Below, one piece after another: positions 1-8,808 of a stretch of 64,000 bases of DNA. The position numbers and the translations under genes were made by a program. The notes under the pieces are model-generated. The model had not been told where the DNA came from. It did not search any database and saw nothing but the letters and a program-made list of their open reading frames with translations. This DNA comes from Acidovorax sp. HDW3 (GTDB taxonomy: Bacteria > Pseudomonadota > Gammaproteobacteria > Burkholderiales > Burkholderiaceae_C), in contig NZ_CP049885.1 of NCBI RefSeq assembly GCF_011303755.1, forward strand, positions 2,760,001 to 2,824,000. Direction: 5' to 3'. How positions within the stretch are numbered: the first letter of the stretch is position 1; the number at the start of each line of letters is the position of its first letter.

Positions 1-1
1 G

Positions 2-541
<540 letters not shown>

Positions 542-549
542 GCCCGCCC

Positions 550-1641
550 TCAAATGCGGTGGTGCAGCCTATCGGTGGCACTGCGCAGGCGCGTGACCAG
601 AGCGCCGGCGATTTGCGTCAGGGGCAGCACCTCGTCAGCCGCGCCGTGGGCAATGGCCTCGCGCGGCATCCCAAAGACGATGCAACTCGCCTCATCTTGC
701 ACGTAGTTGTAGCTGCCCGCGTCTTTCATCTCACGCATCGCCGTCGCGCCGTCAGCGCCCATGCCGGTCAGCATGATGCCGTAGGCGTTGCGCCCAGCAA
801 CCGCCGCTACCGATTTGAACAGCACCTCCACCGAGGGCTTGTGGCGGTTCACCGGCGGTGCATCTTCCACCACGGCCACGTAGTTCGCCCCGCTGCGGGC
901 AATGTGAAACTGCATTCCGCCCGGGGCAATGTAGGCATGGCCCGGCAAAATACGCTCGCCGTGGCTGGCCTCCTTGACCGAAATTTGGCACAGGCTGTTC
1001 AGGCGGGCGGCAAAACTGGTGGTAAAGCCCGGCGGCATATGCTGGGTGATGACGATGGCCGGCGAATCTGGCGGCATACGAATGAGCACCTCACGGATGG
1101 CCTCGGTGCCGCCGGTGGAGGCTCCGATAGCAATGATTTTCTCCGTGGACAAGCGCCCAACCAGCCCCGCCGACGGCACGGGCGCAGGCGCAGCAGCGCC
1201 AGGAGCCGCAGCAGCCACCGGCGCGGCCCGGCGCACCTGGGCTACGGCTGCGACCCGGATCTTGTCCACAATTTGCGTCGCCAATTCATTCAGGCCATTG
1301 GCCAAACCCACGCGCGGCTTGGCGACGAAATCAATCGCGCCGAGCTCCAGGGCCCGCATCGTCACCTCAGCGCCACGCTCGGTCAAGGTCGAAATCATGA
1401 CCACGGGCATGGGACGCAAGCGCATCAGGCGACCGAGAAAATCAATGCCATCCATGCGCGGCATTTCCACATCAAGGGTGATGACATCCGGATTGCGCTC
1501 CCGGATCATCTCGCGCGCCACCAGCGGGTCGTTGGCCGTACCAATGCACTCCATGTCACGCTGGCGGTTGATGATTTCAGCCAGCAAGCTGCGCACCAGC
1601 GCAGAGTCATCCACCACAACGACCCGAATTTTTTGATTCAT
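550..1641 (-). CDS. cheB: CheB, chemoreceptor methylesterase/glutamine amidase response regulator
   Basis: A 363-residue protein with an N-terminal receiver domain (acid pair D11 D12, phosphoacceptor D57 in [11 protein letters not shown], lysine in AKPR). An Ala/Pro-rich linker (about 139-158) leads to the methylesterase domain with catalytic Ser175 (GASTGGTEA), a His in ITQHMPPGF and an Asp in GMGADG. It removes methyl groups from receptor glutamates when phosphorylated by CheA. The frame is open for 88 codons further upstream, but that stretch overlaps cheD; the ATG at 1641 begins exactly at the family N-terminus ([13 protein letters not shown]). It is the last gene of the leftward che operon, 22 bp after cheD. 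Confidence 0.96.
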   Translation of the reverse strand: MNQKIRVVVVDDSALVRSLLAEIINRQRDMECIGTANDPLVAREMIRERNPDVITLDVEMPRMDGIDFLGRLMRLRPMPVVMISTLTERGAEVTMRALELGAIDFVAKPRVGLANGLNELATQIVDKIRVAAVAQVRRAAPVAAAAPGAAAPAPVPSAGLVGRLSTEKIIAIGASTGGTEAIREVLIRMPPDSPAIVITQHMPPGFTTSFAARLNSLCQISVKEASHGERILPGHAYIAPGGMQFHIARSGANYVAVVEDAPPVNRHKPSVEVLFKSVAAVAGRNAYGIMLTGMGADGATAMREMKDAGSYNYVQDEASCIVFGMPREAIAHGAADEVLPLTQIAGALVTRLRSATDRLHHRI

Positions 1642-1663
1642 TCCCACAAAATTCCTCTGAGCA

Positions 1664-2419
1664 TCAGAACAGATCGACCGAGCCACCCGCCGTGGACTGA
1701 ACCACCGTCGCCACGCTGCCACGCGACGTCTCTTGTGCCAGAGCATCCGGATGGGCGTGCGCCAAGCGCTTGACCATGGCTTTACCCGACACCGGGAAAA
1801 AAACCACCTTGCGCGGGTAGATGTCGAGCACATCCTCGGAAACGATGGGGATGCGTTCTGTTTGCAAATAGTTAACGACAAAATTGGTGTTACGTTCACC
1901 CACATTCATCGTGGTGAAGTTGGACATGACCTGCCCACCACCAAAAATTTTGGCCTGCAAAGTCTCGCGGCGCGCTCCGAGTTTGAGCATTTCGTTGATC
2001 AGCAATTCCATGGCATACGAGCCATAGCGCCCCGACGTGTCGTTGGCATCGCCCTCGGGCAGCATGAAGTGGTTCATACCGCCAACGCGCATCCGACTGT
2101 CCCACAGGCAGGCGGCAATACACGAGCCGAGCACGGTCATGATGACCACGTTTTCTCGCGCAACGAAATACTCGCCAGGCAAAACCTTGACGGCGTTGTA
2201 CTGGAAGTGATGATCAAAGAAAAAAAACGAGGCCTCGCCTGGTTTGCGCGGCAACGCCTTGAGCTCTTGCAGGGAAATATCCGGCGCAGCCGCCGGTTTT
2301 TGGTTATAGATGTCTGCGCTGAGTTGCGCAATACGGGGGGCACGCCGTCGTTCCCCGGAAAACAAGGCGGCAGCGGCAGCGGGCGGAGGGGGCATGGAGC
2401 CGGTGCGGATGGTGGTCAT
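1664..2419 (-). CDS. cheD: CheD, chemoreceptor glutamine deamidase
   Basis: A 251-residue protein, longer than the usual 160-200 because of a roughly 75-residue Ala/Pro-rich N-terminal extension. The core holds the catalytic Cys100 in [13 protein letters not shown] and His117 in [11 protein letters not shown], the signature pair of CheD. It deamidates receptor glutamines to glutamates, and in other bacteria it also binds CheC-type phosphatases. An AAGGG ribosome site lies 4 nt upstream of the ATG. The protein ends in the residues GGSVDLF; the same GSVDLF ending closes the CheZ-like protein at the start of this operon (see findings). It sits between cheR and cheB, as in many proteobacterial che operons. 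Confidence 0.95.
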   Translation of the reverse strand: MTTIRTGSMPPPPAAAAALFSGERRRAPRIAQLSADIYNQKPAAAPDISLQELKALPRKPGEASFFFFDHHFQYNAVKVLPGEYFVARENVVIMTVLGSCIAACLWDSRMRVGGMNHFMLPEGDANDTSGRYGSYAMELLINEMLKLGARRETLQAKIFGGGQVMSNFTTMNVGERNTNFVVNYLQTERIPIVSEDVLDIYPRKVVFFPVSGKAMVKRLAHAHPDALAQETSRGSVATVVQSTAGGSVDLF

Positions 2420-2454
2420 GGGGCCCTTCTGACAAAGCGGGGGTCAAAACCGGG

Positions 2455-3321
2455 TCAACGGCGCTCGTACACCGTTTTACCGCGCAAGGTGAAAAGGTCG
2501 CGCGATTCGCTGAAATTTTCCGCATGGCCGACGAACAACATGCCGCCCGGTTTGAGCACACGGTGGATGCGTTCAAGTACGCGGCGCTGCGTCGGTGCAT
2601 CGAAATAAATCATGACGTTGCGGCAAAACACGACATCAAAGGGCTCGCGAAACGGCCAATCGTCACGGATCAAATTTACGCTCATGAAATCGATCGCCTT
2701 GCGCAGCTCGGGCTTGGCCCGGATCATGCCGTCGTTGCCGCCTTTGCCGCGCAAGAAAAAGCGCTGCAGCCGCTCCTGGCTCAAGCCCTTGGCGGCATCG
2801 AGGCGGTACACGCCTTCGGCGGCCTTGGCCAGCACGCGCGAGTCGATATCGCTGGCCGTAAGTTTGAAATTGGCGCTCGCCCCCAAAGACTCCAGGGCCG
2901 TGATGACAATGGAATACGGCTCTTCCCCGGTGGATGCAGCGTTACACCACACGCGCCAGGGTTGGCTGGGCTTGGAGCGCAGATGCGAGGCCAAGATCTC
3001 GAAGTGGTGCTGCTCACGGAAAAAGGCCGTCAAATTAGTGGTGAGCGCGTTGACGAACTCCTGCCACTCAGGGCCATCGTGCTTTTCCAGCCAACTGAGG
3101 TATTCATTGAAACTGGTGTGCCCCGTCTCCCGCAGGCGGCGCGAGAGGCGGCTGTAAACCATGGCATGTTTGCCGTCATGCAGGCTGATGCCGGCGCGCT
3201 GATAAATCAGCGCCTGCACGCGGGAAAAATCTGCCGTTGTCCAGGCAAACTCCCGCCCCTGGGTGAGAGGCCCGGCGACGGCATCATCATCATCGTCACG
3301 AGCAGCGGCAGTCTGGCGCAT
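2455..3321 (-). CDS. cheR: CheR, chemoreceptor glutamate methyltransferase
   Basis: A 288-residue protein with the N-terminal helical CheR domain (about 28-90) and a SAM-binding methyltransferase domain containing WCNAASTGEEPYSI, FKLTASDID and FCRNVMIYFD. It adds methyl groups from SAM to chemoreceptor glutamates and opposes CheB. The ATG at 3321 is chosen; an in-frame TTG lies two codons upstream, and no strong ribosome site decides between them. An acidic run (DDDDD) follows the first dozen residues, before the conserved core. It lies 39 bp downstream of cheW and 35 bp upstream of cheD in the same operon. Confidence 0.95.
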   Translation of the reverse strand: MRQTAAARDDDDDAVAGPLTQGREFAWTTADFSRVQALIYQRAGISLHDGKHAMVYSRLSRRLRETGHTSFNEYLSWLEKHDGPEWQEFVNALTTNLTAFFREQHHFEILASHLRSKPSQPWRVWCNAASTGEEPYSIVITALESLGASANFKLTASDIDSRVLAKAAEGVYRLDAAKGLSQERLQRFFLRGKGGNDGMIRAKPELRKAIDFMSVNLIRDDWPFREPFDVVFCRNVMIYFDAPTQRRVLERIHRVLKPGGMLFVGHAENFSESRDLFTLRGKTVYERR

Positions 3322-3360
3322 GGTCAAGATTCTTTCTTGTCAAACAAGCCGAGAGTGGCG

Positions 3361-3849
3361 TCAATCGTCGCTGGACATCAAGCCCATATCCACGCTGGAC
3401 ATGAGTTTTTCAATGTCCAGCAAGATCAACATGCGCTCGTTCACCGAGCCCAGGCCAAAAATGCAGCTGCTGTCGATGGCGCTTTCAATGTCCGGCGCTG
3501 AGCGCACGTTATCGCTCGCCAGCTCCATCACGTCACTCACCGAATCGACCACGATACCGACCACACGCTTGTGCAGATTCAGGATGATGACCACGGTGAA
3601 GCTGTTGTACTCAGCCTTGGAACAATTGAATTTCAGGCGCATGTCCACGATCGGCACAATGGTGCCGCGCAGATTCACCACCCCCTTGAGGAAGGCAGGG
3701 GCATGGGCAATGCGCGTGGGCGGTTCGTAGCCCCGTATCTCCTGCACCTTCAGGATGTCGATGCCGTACTCCTCCTGATCGAGGCGGAACGTCAGGTATT
3801 CACGGGCGCCAGTCTTGGTCGCTTCTGCGCTCTGGGATACCACGGTCAT
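3361..3849 (-). CDS. cheW: CheW, coupling protein between receptors and CheA
   Basis: A 162-residue single CheW domain (YLTFRLDQEEYGIDILKVQEI, then VVNLRGTIVPIVDMR and VVDSVSDV). CheW links chemoreceptors to the P5 domain of CheA in the signalling array at the membrane. The start is set by an AAGGAG ribosome site: the ATG at 3849 lies 7 nt behind it, while an in-frame ATG at 3855 is only 1 nt from the site. It is 59 bp downstream of cheA. It is the only cheW in the window, and no chemoreceptor gene accompanies it. Confidence 0.95.
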   Translation of the reverse strand: MTVVSQSAEATKTGAREYLTFRLDQEEYGIDILKVQEIRGYEPPTRIAHAPAFLKGVVNLRGTIVPIVDMRLKFNCSKAEYNSFTVVIILNLHKRVVGIVVDSVSDVMELASDNVRSAPDIESAIDSSCIFGLGSVNERMLILLDIEKLMSSVDMGLMSSDD

Positions 3850-3908
3850 AGTCATTCTCCTTGTCGCTGCGCCGGCCCTTTGCAGCCGGCGCACAGCTGC
3901 TCACTGCA

Positions 3909-6020
3909 TTAATAACGCGCCCGGCGCACCAGCGTGCTGGTGTCCAGGATCAGGGCCACGGTGCCATCGCCCAAAATCGTCGCCCCCGAAACGTTGGCCA
4001 CCTTGCGGTAGTTGGTTTCGAGGTTTTTCACCACCACCTGGTGCTGGCCCAGCAGTTCATCGACCAGCAGGGCAATGCGGCTGCCATCGGACTCGACCAC
4101 GACCATGATGTGGCTGGATTTGTCTTGATCCTCGCGCGGCACCTGGAAAACTTTTTCCAGCGAGATCACCGGCATGTATTCATCGCGCACCTTCACCAGC
4201 TGCGAGCCCTGGGCTACGGTGCTGACGTCATCGGGGTTCACCTGGAAGGATTCGACCACCGAGGACAGCGGCAGGATGTAGACCTCGTTGCCCACACCCA
4301 CCGACATGCCATCCATGATGGCCAGGGTCAGCGGCAGGCGCACGGCCACACGCGTGCCATAGCCTTCTGCCGAATCAATTTCAACCGAGCCATTGAGCGA
4401 GGCAATATTGCGCTTGACCACGTCCATGCCAACGCCACGGCCCGACACATCGGTCACCACATCGGCGGTGGAAAAACCGGGGGCAAAAATCAGCTGCCAG
4501 ACCTCGCTATCGGGCATGGTGTCAGACACATCCATGCCACGCTCGCGCGCTTTGCGCAGAATTTTCTCGCGCGACAAGCCTTTGCCGTCATCACGCACCT
4601 CGATGACGATGGAGCCCCCCTGGTGCGCCGCCGACAACGTGATAGTTCCATGCTCGGACTTGCCGGCCGCCAGACGACCTTCAGGTGATTCAATACCGTG
4701 ATCCACGCTGTTGCGCACCAGGTGGGTCAGCGGATCGGTGATTTTTTCCACCAACCCCTTGTCCAACTCCGTGGCCTCCCCCTGGGTGACCAATTCGACC
4801 TTTTTGCCGAGCTTATTGGCCACGTCACGCAACATGCGCGGAAAGCGGCTAAAGACGGTGGACATCGGGATCATGCGGATCGACATCACCGACTCCTGCA
4901 GATCACGCGTGTTGCGATCGAGGTCTGCCAGGCCGGCGAGCAGCTGCTGGTATGCGCTGGGATCGAGCCCCTGGCTGTTTTGCGCCAACATGGCCTGGGT
5001 GATGACGAGCTCGCCCACCAGGTTGATGAGCTGATCGACCTTGTTCACCGCCACGCGGATGGTGGTGGACTCCATCTGCGCCGCTTTGGTATCCCCCCCC
5101 CGCGCAGCTGCAGGCTTGGCCACGGCCATACCCGCAGACACGGCGGCGGCTGCCACCGCCTGCTGCTCGGCCGGCGCCCCGGGCGCGCCGGGGAAAAAGC
5201 CATAGGGCATATCGCCCGCATCCAGCGAGGCATCGGTGGCTACAGAGGGTGCTGGCGCCTCAGTTCCTGGAGCGGCAGTGATTTGCACCTGCTCTTTGCC
5301 CACATGAAACGCGAACAAATCAAGCAGGTCGTCATTACTCGATGGCGTGCGCACGGCAAACAAACGGGTGTGGGGTGCTGTGGCCGGAATGTCTTCAATA
5401 CTGCCCAAACCAGGAATGTCGCGGAACAAGTCCTTGATGGCATCGGCTTGCTCCAGACGTTCGACGGGGCCGATCTGGATGTGCAGCAGACGCGAGCCAC
5501 CCGCTGTGGTGGCCGCTGCCGCCGGCGCAGCAACCGGTGCTGGCACAGGGGCAGTCACTGGCACCGGTGCAGGTGCAGCGATGGGTGCAGCGCCTTCGCC
5601 CGAAGCCAACTCGGCGATGCGCTGCACCAGATCAGCGGTGGACAGAGCTTCACCTTGGCCGCCAGCCTGGTGTCGCGCCAGCAGGCTGCGCGAGGCATCG
5701 GCAGAATCGAGCAGCACATCGACCATTGCGGGAATGGGCTGCAGTTCGTGGCGACGCAGTTTGTCAAGCAACGATTCCATCTGGTGCGTGAGCTCGGCCA
5801 CATCGGCAAAGCCGAAGGTGGCGGCCCCGCCCTTGATGGAGTGGGCGCAGCGGAAGATGCCGTTGAGTTCTTCGTCGTTGGCGTTCGTCAAATCCAGATT
5901 GAGCAGCATCTGCTCCATCTGGTCGAGGTTTTCACTCGCCTCTTCGAAGAAGATTTGGTAGAACTGGGTCAGGTCGAAATCAGCGCCTGCGCCAGCCCCT
6001 TCGTTGTAGTTGTCCGCCAT
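3909..6020 (-). CDS. cheA: CheA, chemotaxis histidine kinase
   Basis: A 703-residue kinase with the full P1-P5 layout. P1 carries phosphoryl-accepting His60 (FRCAHSIKGGAATFGF). An Ala/Pro linker leads to a P2-like alpha/beta domain (about 180-255) that should dock CheY and CheB. P3 dimerisation (about 315-385) contains DQLINLVGELVI. P4 ATPase holds LVRNSVDHGIE, DDGKGL and GRGVGMDVV. P5, CheW-like, is at the C-terminus. Receptor-controlled autophosphorylation feeds phosphate to CheY and CheB. The gene is preceded closely by cheY (37 bp gap) and followed by cheW. Confidence 0.97.
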   Translation of the reverse strand: MADNYNEGAGAGADFDLTQFYQIFFEEASENLDQMEQMLLNLDLTNANDEELNGIFRCAHSIKGGAATFGFADVAELTHQMESLLDKLRRHELQPIPAMVDVLLDSADASRSLLARHQAGGQGEALSTADLVQRIAELASGEGAAPIAAPAPVPVTAPVPAPVAAPAAAATTAGGSRLLHIQIGPVERLEQADAIKDLFRDIPGLGSIEDIPATAPHTRLFAVRTPSSNDDLLDLFAFHVGKEQVQITAAPGTEAPAPSVATDASLDAGDMPYGFFPGAPGAPAEQQAVAAAAVSAGMAVAKPAAARGGDTKAAQMESTTIRVAVNKVDQLINLVGELVITQAMLAQNSQGLDPSAYQQLLAGLADLDRNTRDLQESVMSIRMIPMSTVFSRFPRMLRDVANKLGKKVELVTQGEATELDKGLVEKITDPLTHLVRNSVDHGIESPEGRLAAGKSEHGTITLSAAHQGGSIVIEVRDDGKGLSREKILRKARERGMDVSDTMPDSEVWQLIFAPGFSTADVVTDVSGRGVGMDVVKRNIASLNGSVEIDSAEGYGTRVAVRLPLTLAIMDGMSVGVGNEVYILPLSSVVESFQVNPDDVSTVAQGSQLVKVRDEYMPVISLEKVFQVPREDQDKSSHIMVVVESDGSRIALLVDELLGQHQVVVKNLETNYRKVANVSGATILGDGTVALILDTSTLVRRARY

Positions 6021-6062
6021 CTGGGCTCCTGCTGTATTCGGGGGGTGCGGTGTCTCGCCAGT

Positions 6063-6425
6063 TCAGCGAATGACTTTCTGGATGACCTCAATCAAACGAT
6101 TGGGGTCAAAGGGTTTGACCAGCCAGCCCGTGGCGCCGGCAGCGCGCCCGGCCTGCTTCATCTGGTCGCTCGATTCGGTGGTCAGAATGAGGATGGGGGT
6201 GGTTTTGTAGCGTGGATGTTCACGCAGCTTGCGCGTCAGCCCAATGCCATCGAGGCGCGGCATATTTTGGTCAGCCAGCACCAGGGCGACTTCGTGGGTG
6301 TCGGCTTTTTCCAGCGCATCCTGGCCGTCCACGGCCTCCACCACGCGATAACCGGCGCCAGTGAGGGTGAAGTTCACCATCTTGCGCATGGAGGGCGAAT
6401 CGTCAACAGCAAGAATCGACAGCAT
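6063..6425 (-). CDS. cheY: CheY-type single-domain response regulator (che operon copy)
   Basis: A 120-residue receiver domain alone: acid pair D8 D9, phosphoacceptor D52 in LADQNMPRLDG, Thr/Ser at ILTTES and Lys104 in VKPF. The ATG at 6425 has a GGAG ribosome site 6 nt upstream; a TTG four codons earlier overlaps that site and is unlikely. It differs clearly from the second CheY at 36856, which is much closer to the enteric motor-binding CheY. It may be the motor signal, or a phosphate sink or partner of the neighbouring CheZ-like protein. It lies 47 bp after that gene and 42 bp before cheA. Confidence 0.93.
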   Translation of the reverse strand: MLSILAVDDSPSMRKMVNFTLTGAGYRVVEAVDGQDALEKADTHEVALVLADQNMPRLDGIGLTRKLREHPRYKTTPILILTTESSDQMKQAGRAAGATGWLVKPFDPNRLIEVIQKVIR

Positions 6426-6472
6426 GTAAGACTCCAACAGGACTTGTTGTTCAAATAGGGTTAAGGGCAGGC

Positions 6473-6919
6473 TCAGAACAGGTCAACCGACCCGGCATCC
6501 ATCTCACTCTGGGTCACGGGGTTGGGGCGCTCGGGCATGATGTCGCCGTAGGACGCTTCTTCCTCGCCTTCATCGAGGCCCATGGCCTCAGATGCCAGCC
6601 GGAAGGCGCAGCCCTGCAGCACCTTGGTGGTATGCCAGATCAGCTGCGACGCCATGTCCTGGAACTGCAGCTCCGTGACCGCACTGCGCAACGCCGCACG
6701 GGCGGCCAAAAGTTCAGGGTTATGGCCGACCACGGCATCACTTAGCTGGCCATTGGCCTCACCAAAGCGTTCCATCAGATTATCGGTGGCATGGCTCAGC
6801 AGTCCTTCGAGCCGCTGCAGATCGTGCATCACGACCAGCAACGAATCCTGCAGCTCCGCAGCCACCATGACCGGCAGGTGCACGGCCGGCTCGGTGGTTG
6901 TCGTTGGCGAAGATTGCAT
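6473..6919 (-). CDS. Predicted CheZ-like chemotaxis protein with DxxxQ motif
   Basis: A 148-residue, mostly helical protein heading the che operon. It is not a standard CheZ by length, yet it has the line ELQFQDMASQLI, in which D88 and Q92 form the DxxxQ pair used by CheZ phosphatases (the canonical CheZ at 37244 has QDFHDLTGQV). The C-terminus reads AGSVDLF, reminiscent of the CheY-binding tail VDDLLxSLGF of CheZ and identical over six residues to the end of CheD. A GGAGG ribosome site stands 4 nt before the ATG. Position next to cheY supports a role in CheY dephosphorylation; the function is inferred, not known. Another possibility is a small receptor-associated helical protein. Confidence 0.6.
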   Translation of the reverse strand: MQSSPTTTTEPAVHLPVMVAAELQDSLLVVMHDLQRLEGLLSHATDNLMERFGEANGQLSDAVVGHNPELLAARAALRSAVTELQFQDMASQLIWHTTKVLQGCAFRLASEAMGLDEGEEEASYGDIMPERPNPVTQSEMDAGSVDLF

Positions 6920-6951
6920 GGTTCCTCCCGCTGCGGGGTATTGTGGCTCTC

Positions 6952-6966
6952 GGCGGGCTGCCCGCC
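6952..6966. promoter_or_regulatory. Perfect inverted repeat in the che / two-component divergent region
   Basis: GGCGGGC-T-GCCCGCC is a perfect 7-bp inverted repeat 33 bp upstream of the che operon's first ATG and 46 bp upstream of the histidine kinase gene. It could be an operator or an RNA hairpin in the che leader. The 93-bp divergent region must hold promoters for both sides, but I could not assign convincing -35/-10 boxes. Confidence 0.25.
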
Positions 6967-7012
6967 AGGCGGCCCATCGAGTGTTCCAAGTTGTATCCTA
7001 TGATAGCGCCCT

Positions 7013-8125
7013 ATGGGCCCGGCCACACCAGATCATCCCCTGCGCATTTTGCACATTGAAGACTCCCTGGCTGACCACCAGCTGGCCCGCCGCACCTTGT
7101 TGCGCAGCACCACCGCCTTTGCTATCGAGCATATCGACAGCCTACAGGCTCTGCAACAGTGCGACCTATGCTCGTTTGACCTGATCCTGGCAGATTACCG
7201 CCTGCCCGGCTTTACGGCCCTGGATGTCTGGGCCCATGTGGCACAGCAGCCGGGCCACCCGCCTTGCGTGCTGCTATCGGGCGCCATTGGCGAGGCCGCC
7301 GCTGTGGAAGCCATGCGCCAAGGCTTTAGCGACTACCTGCTCAAAGACGACATGGCACGCTTGCCACATGTGCTGGCGCGCGCCATCGAGGTGCACGAGG
7401 CGCGGCGCACACGCGAGCAAGCTGTGGCAGAACTGGCACAGTCCGAGCGCCGCCTGGCCGAATTGACCGAGCACCTGCAGCGCTCGATCGAGGCCGAGCG
7501 CGCCGCCATCGCACGCGAGATCCACGACGACATTGGCGGCGCCCTGACTGCCGTCAAATTTGACCTGGCCTGGATTGGCCGGCACGCAAGCAGCGCCGAC
7601 ATCGGCGCCCACGCCCAGGCGGCCAGCGAGATGCTGCAGCACGCCATTGGCGCCAGCCAGCGCATCATGATGAATCTGCGCCCGCCCGTGCTCGACCAGG
7701 GGCTGGTGGCCGCCGTGCAGTGGTTGGCAGAAAATTTTGAGCGCCGCACCGGCATCACCGTGCGCCTGCACAGCCGCGCCGCCGCCCTGGCGCTGGCGGC
7801 CGACATCGAGCTGGTGGCCTACCGCACGGCGCAGGAGGCGCTGACCAACGTCGGCAAATACGCCAGCGCACGTCAGGTGCGCATCGACCTCTCGGACGAT
7901 GGTGCGGTGCTCACCCTCGAAGTGAGCGACGACGGCTGCGGCATGGCGCCCGAGGCCCGGGCCAAGCCGCAATCCTTTGGCCTGCGCGGGCTGCACGAGC
8001 GCGCCCGCACCGTGGGCGGCTGGCTCGACGTCAGCAGCCGCCCGGGCCAGGGAACATCGGTCATCGTCTCGATACCGCTACCATCGCAGCCTACCGAGCA
8101 ACCACCCCAAAGGCCCCCCGCGTGA
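7013..8125 (+). CDS. Histidine kinase with N-terminal receiver domain (HisKA_3 type)
   Basis: A 370-residue soluble protein. Residues about 10-125 form a receiver domain (D61 in ILADYRLPG, K111 in LLKDD). A short coiled coil follows, then the HisKA_3 helix with phospho-His171 in REIHDDIGGALT, and an HATPase domain with QEALTNVGKYA, DDGCGM and FGLRGLHERA. There is no membrane segment or sensory input domain, so it is probably switched on by phosphorylation of its own receiver or by a partner protein. Its stop overlaps the start of the response regulator gene (GTGA), so the two form a translationally coupled pair. It is divergent from the che operon. Confidence 0.9.
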   Translation: MGPATPDHPLRILHIEDSLADHQLARRTLLRSTTAFAIEHIDSLQALQQCDLCSFDLILADYRLPGFTALDVWAHVAQQPGHPPCVLLSGAIGEAAAVEAMRQGFSDYLLKDDMARLPHVLARAIEVHEARRTREQAVAELAQSERRLAELTEHLQRSIEAERAAIAREIHDDIGGALTAVKFDLAWIGRHASSADIGAHAQAASEMLQHAIGASQRIMMNLRPPVLDQGLVAAVQWLAENFERRTGITVRLHSRAAALALAADIELVAYRTAQEALTNVGKYASARQVRIDLSDDGAVLTLEVSDDGCGMAPEARAKPQSFGLRGLHERARTVGGWLDVSSRPGQGTSVIVSIPLPSQPTEQPPQRPPA

Positions 8126-8751
8126 TCCATGTTGTGCTGTGCGATGACCATGCCGTGCTGCGGCGCGGTATCCGCGACACCCTGCTTGACGACCCCGACA
8201 TCAGCGTCACCGCCGAGGCCGCCGGCTACTCCGAGCTGCGCGAGGCGCTGCGCCACGTCGCCTGCGACGTGCTGCTGCTGGACATCAACATGCCCGGGCG
8301 CAGCGGCCTGGAGGTACTCGCCAGCCTGCGCGAGACGCACCCGGCCATCCGGGTGCTGATGGTGTCGATGTACCCCGAGGACCAATACGCCCTGCGTTGC
8401 CTCAAGGCTGGCGCCCATGGCTACGCCAACAAGGCCGGCGACCCCGGCGCCCTGATTGCCGCCGTGCACACCCTGGCACAGGGGCGCAAGTACCTCACGC
8501 CCGAAGTCGCACAGATGATGGCCGACAGCCTGGCCGAGCCCGCGCCCGAGCTGCCGCACGAGACGCTGTCCGAGCGCGAGCTGCAAACCCTGGTGAAAAT
8601 CGCCTCCGGCAAGCGCCTGTCCGACATTGCCGAGGAGCTCATGCTCAGCCCCAAAACCGTGAGCGTGTACCGCGCCCGGGTACTGGAAAAGCTCAAGCTC
8701 AGCAACAACGCCGAACTCACGGTGTACGCCATCCGCAACCAACTGGTTTAA
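8122..8751 (+). CDS. NarL/LuxR-family response regulator
   Basis: A 209-residue regulator with a receiver domain (D8 D9, phosphoacceptor D54 in LLLDINMPG, Lys in NKAG) and a C-terminal LuxR-type helix-turn-helix (about 145-205: LSERELQTLVKIASG, SPKTVSVYRARVLEKL). The start is GTG, inside the stop of the kinase gene. HisKA_3 kinases normally pair with this regulator class, so the two are very likely cognate. The target is unknown; the setting between che and fli operons suggests motility genes, but this is inference. Confidence 0.92.
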   Translation: MIHVVLCDDHAVLRRGIRDTLLDDPDISVTAEAAGYSELREALRHVACDVLLLDINMPGRSGLEVLASLRETHPAIRVLMVSMYPEDQYALRCLKAGAHGYANKAGDPGALIAAVHTLAQGRKYLTPEVAQMMADSLAEPAPELPHETLSERELQTLVKIASGKRLSDIAEELMLSPKTVSVYRARVLEKLKLSNNAELTVYAIRNQLV

Positions 8752-8759
8752 GGACAAAA

Positions 8760-8808
8760 ATGGCTCTAGCGCTTATCAGATAAGCGCGAGCAGCTATCAT
8801 TTTTGAAA
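8760..8808. repeat. Dispersed palindromic repeat, copy 1
   Basis: CTAGCGCTTAT-CAG-ATAAGCGCGAG followed by CAGCTATCATTTTTGAAAA. It belongs to the same element seen at 20416, 33167, 44398, 51338 and 58068. It lies between the convergent regulator gene and fliR, and the fliR stop codon (8797-8799) and last codons fall inside it. Confidence 0.85.
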
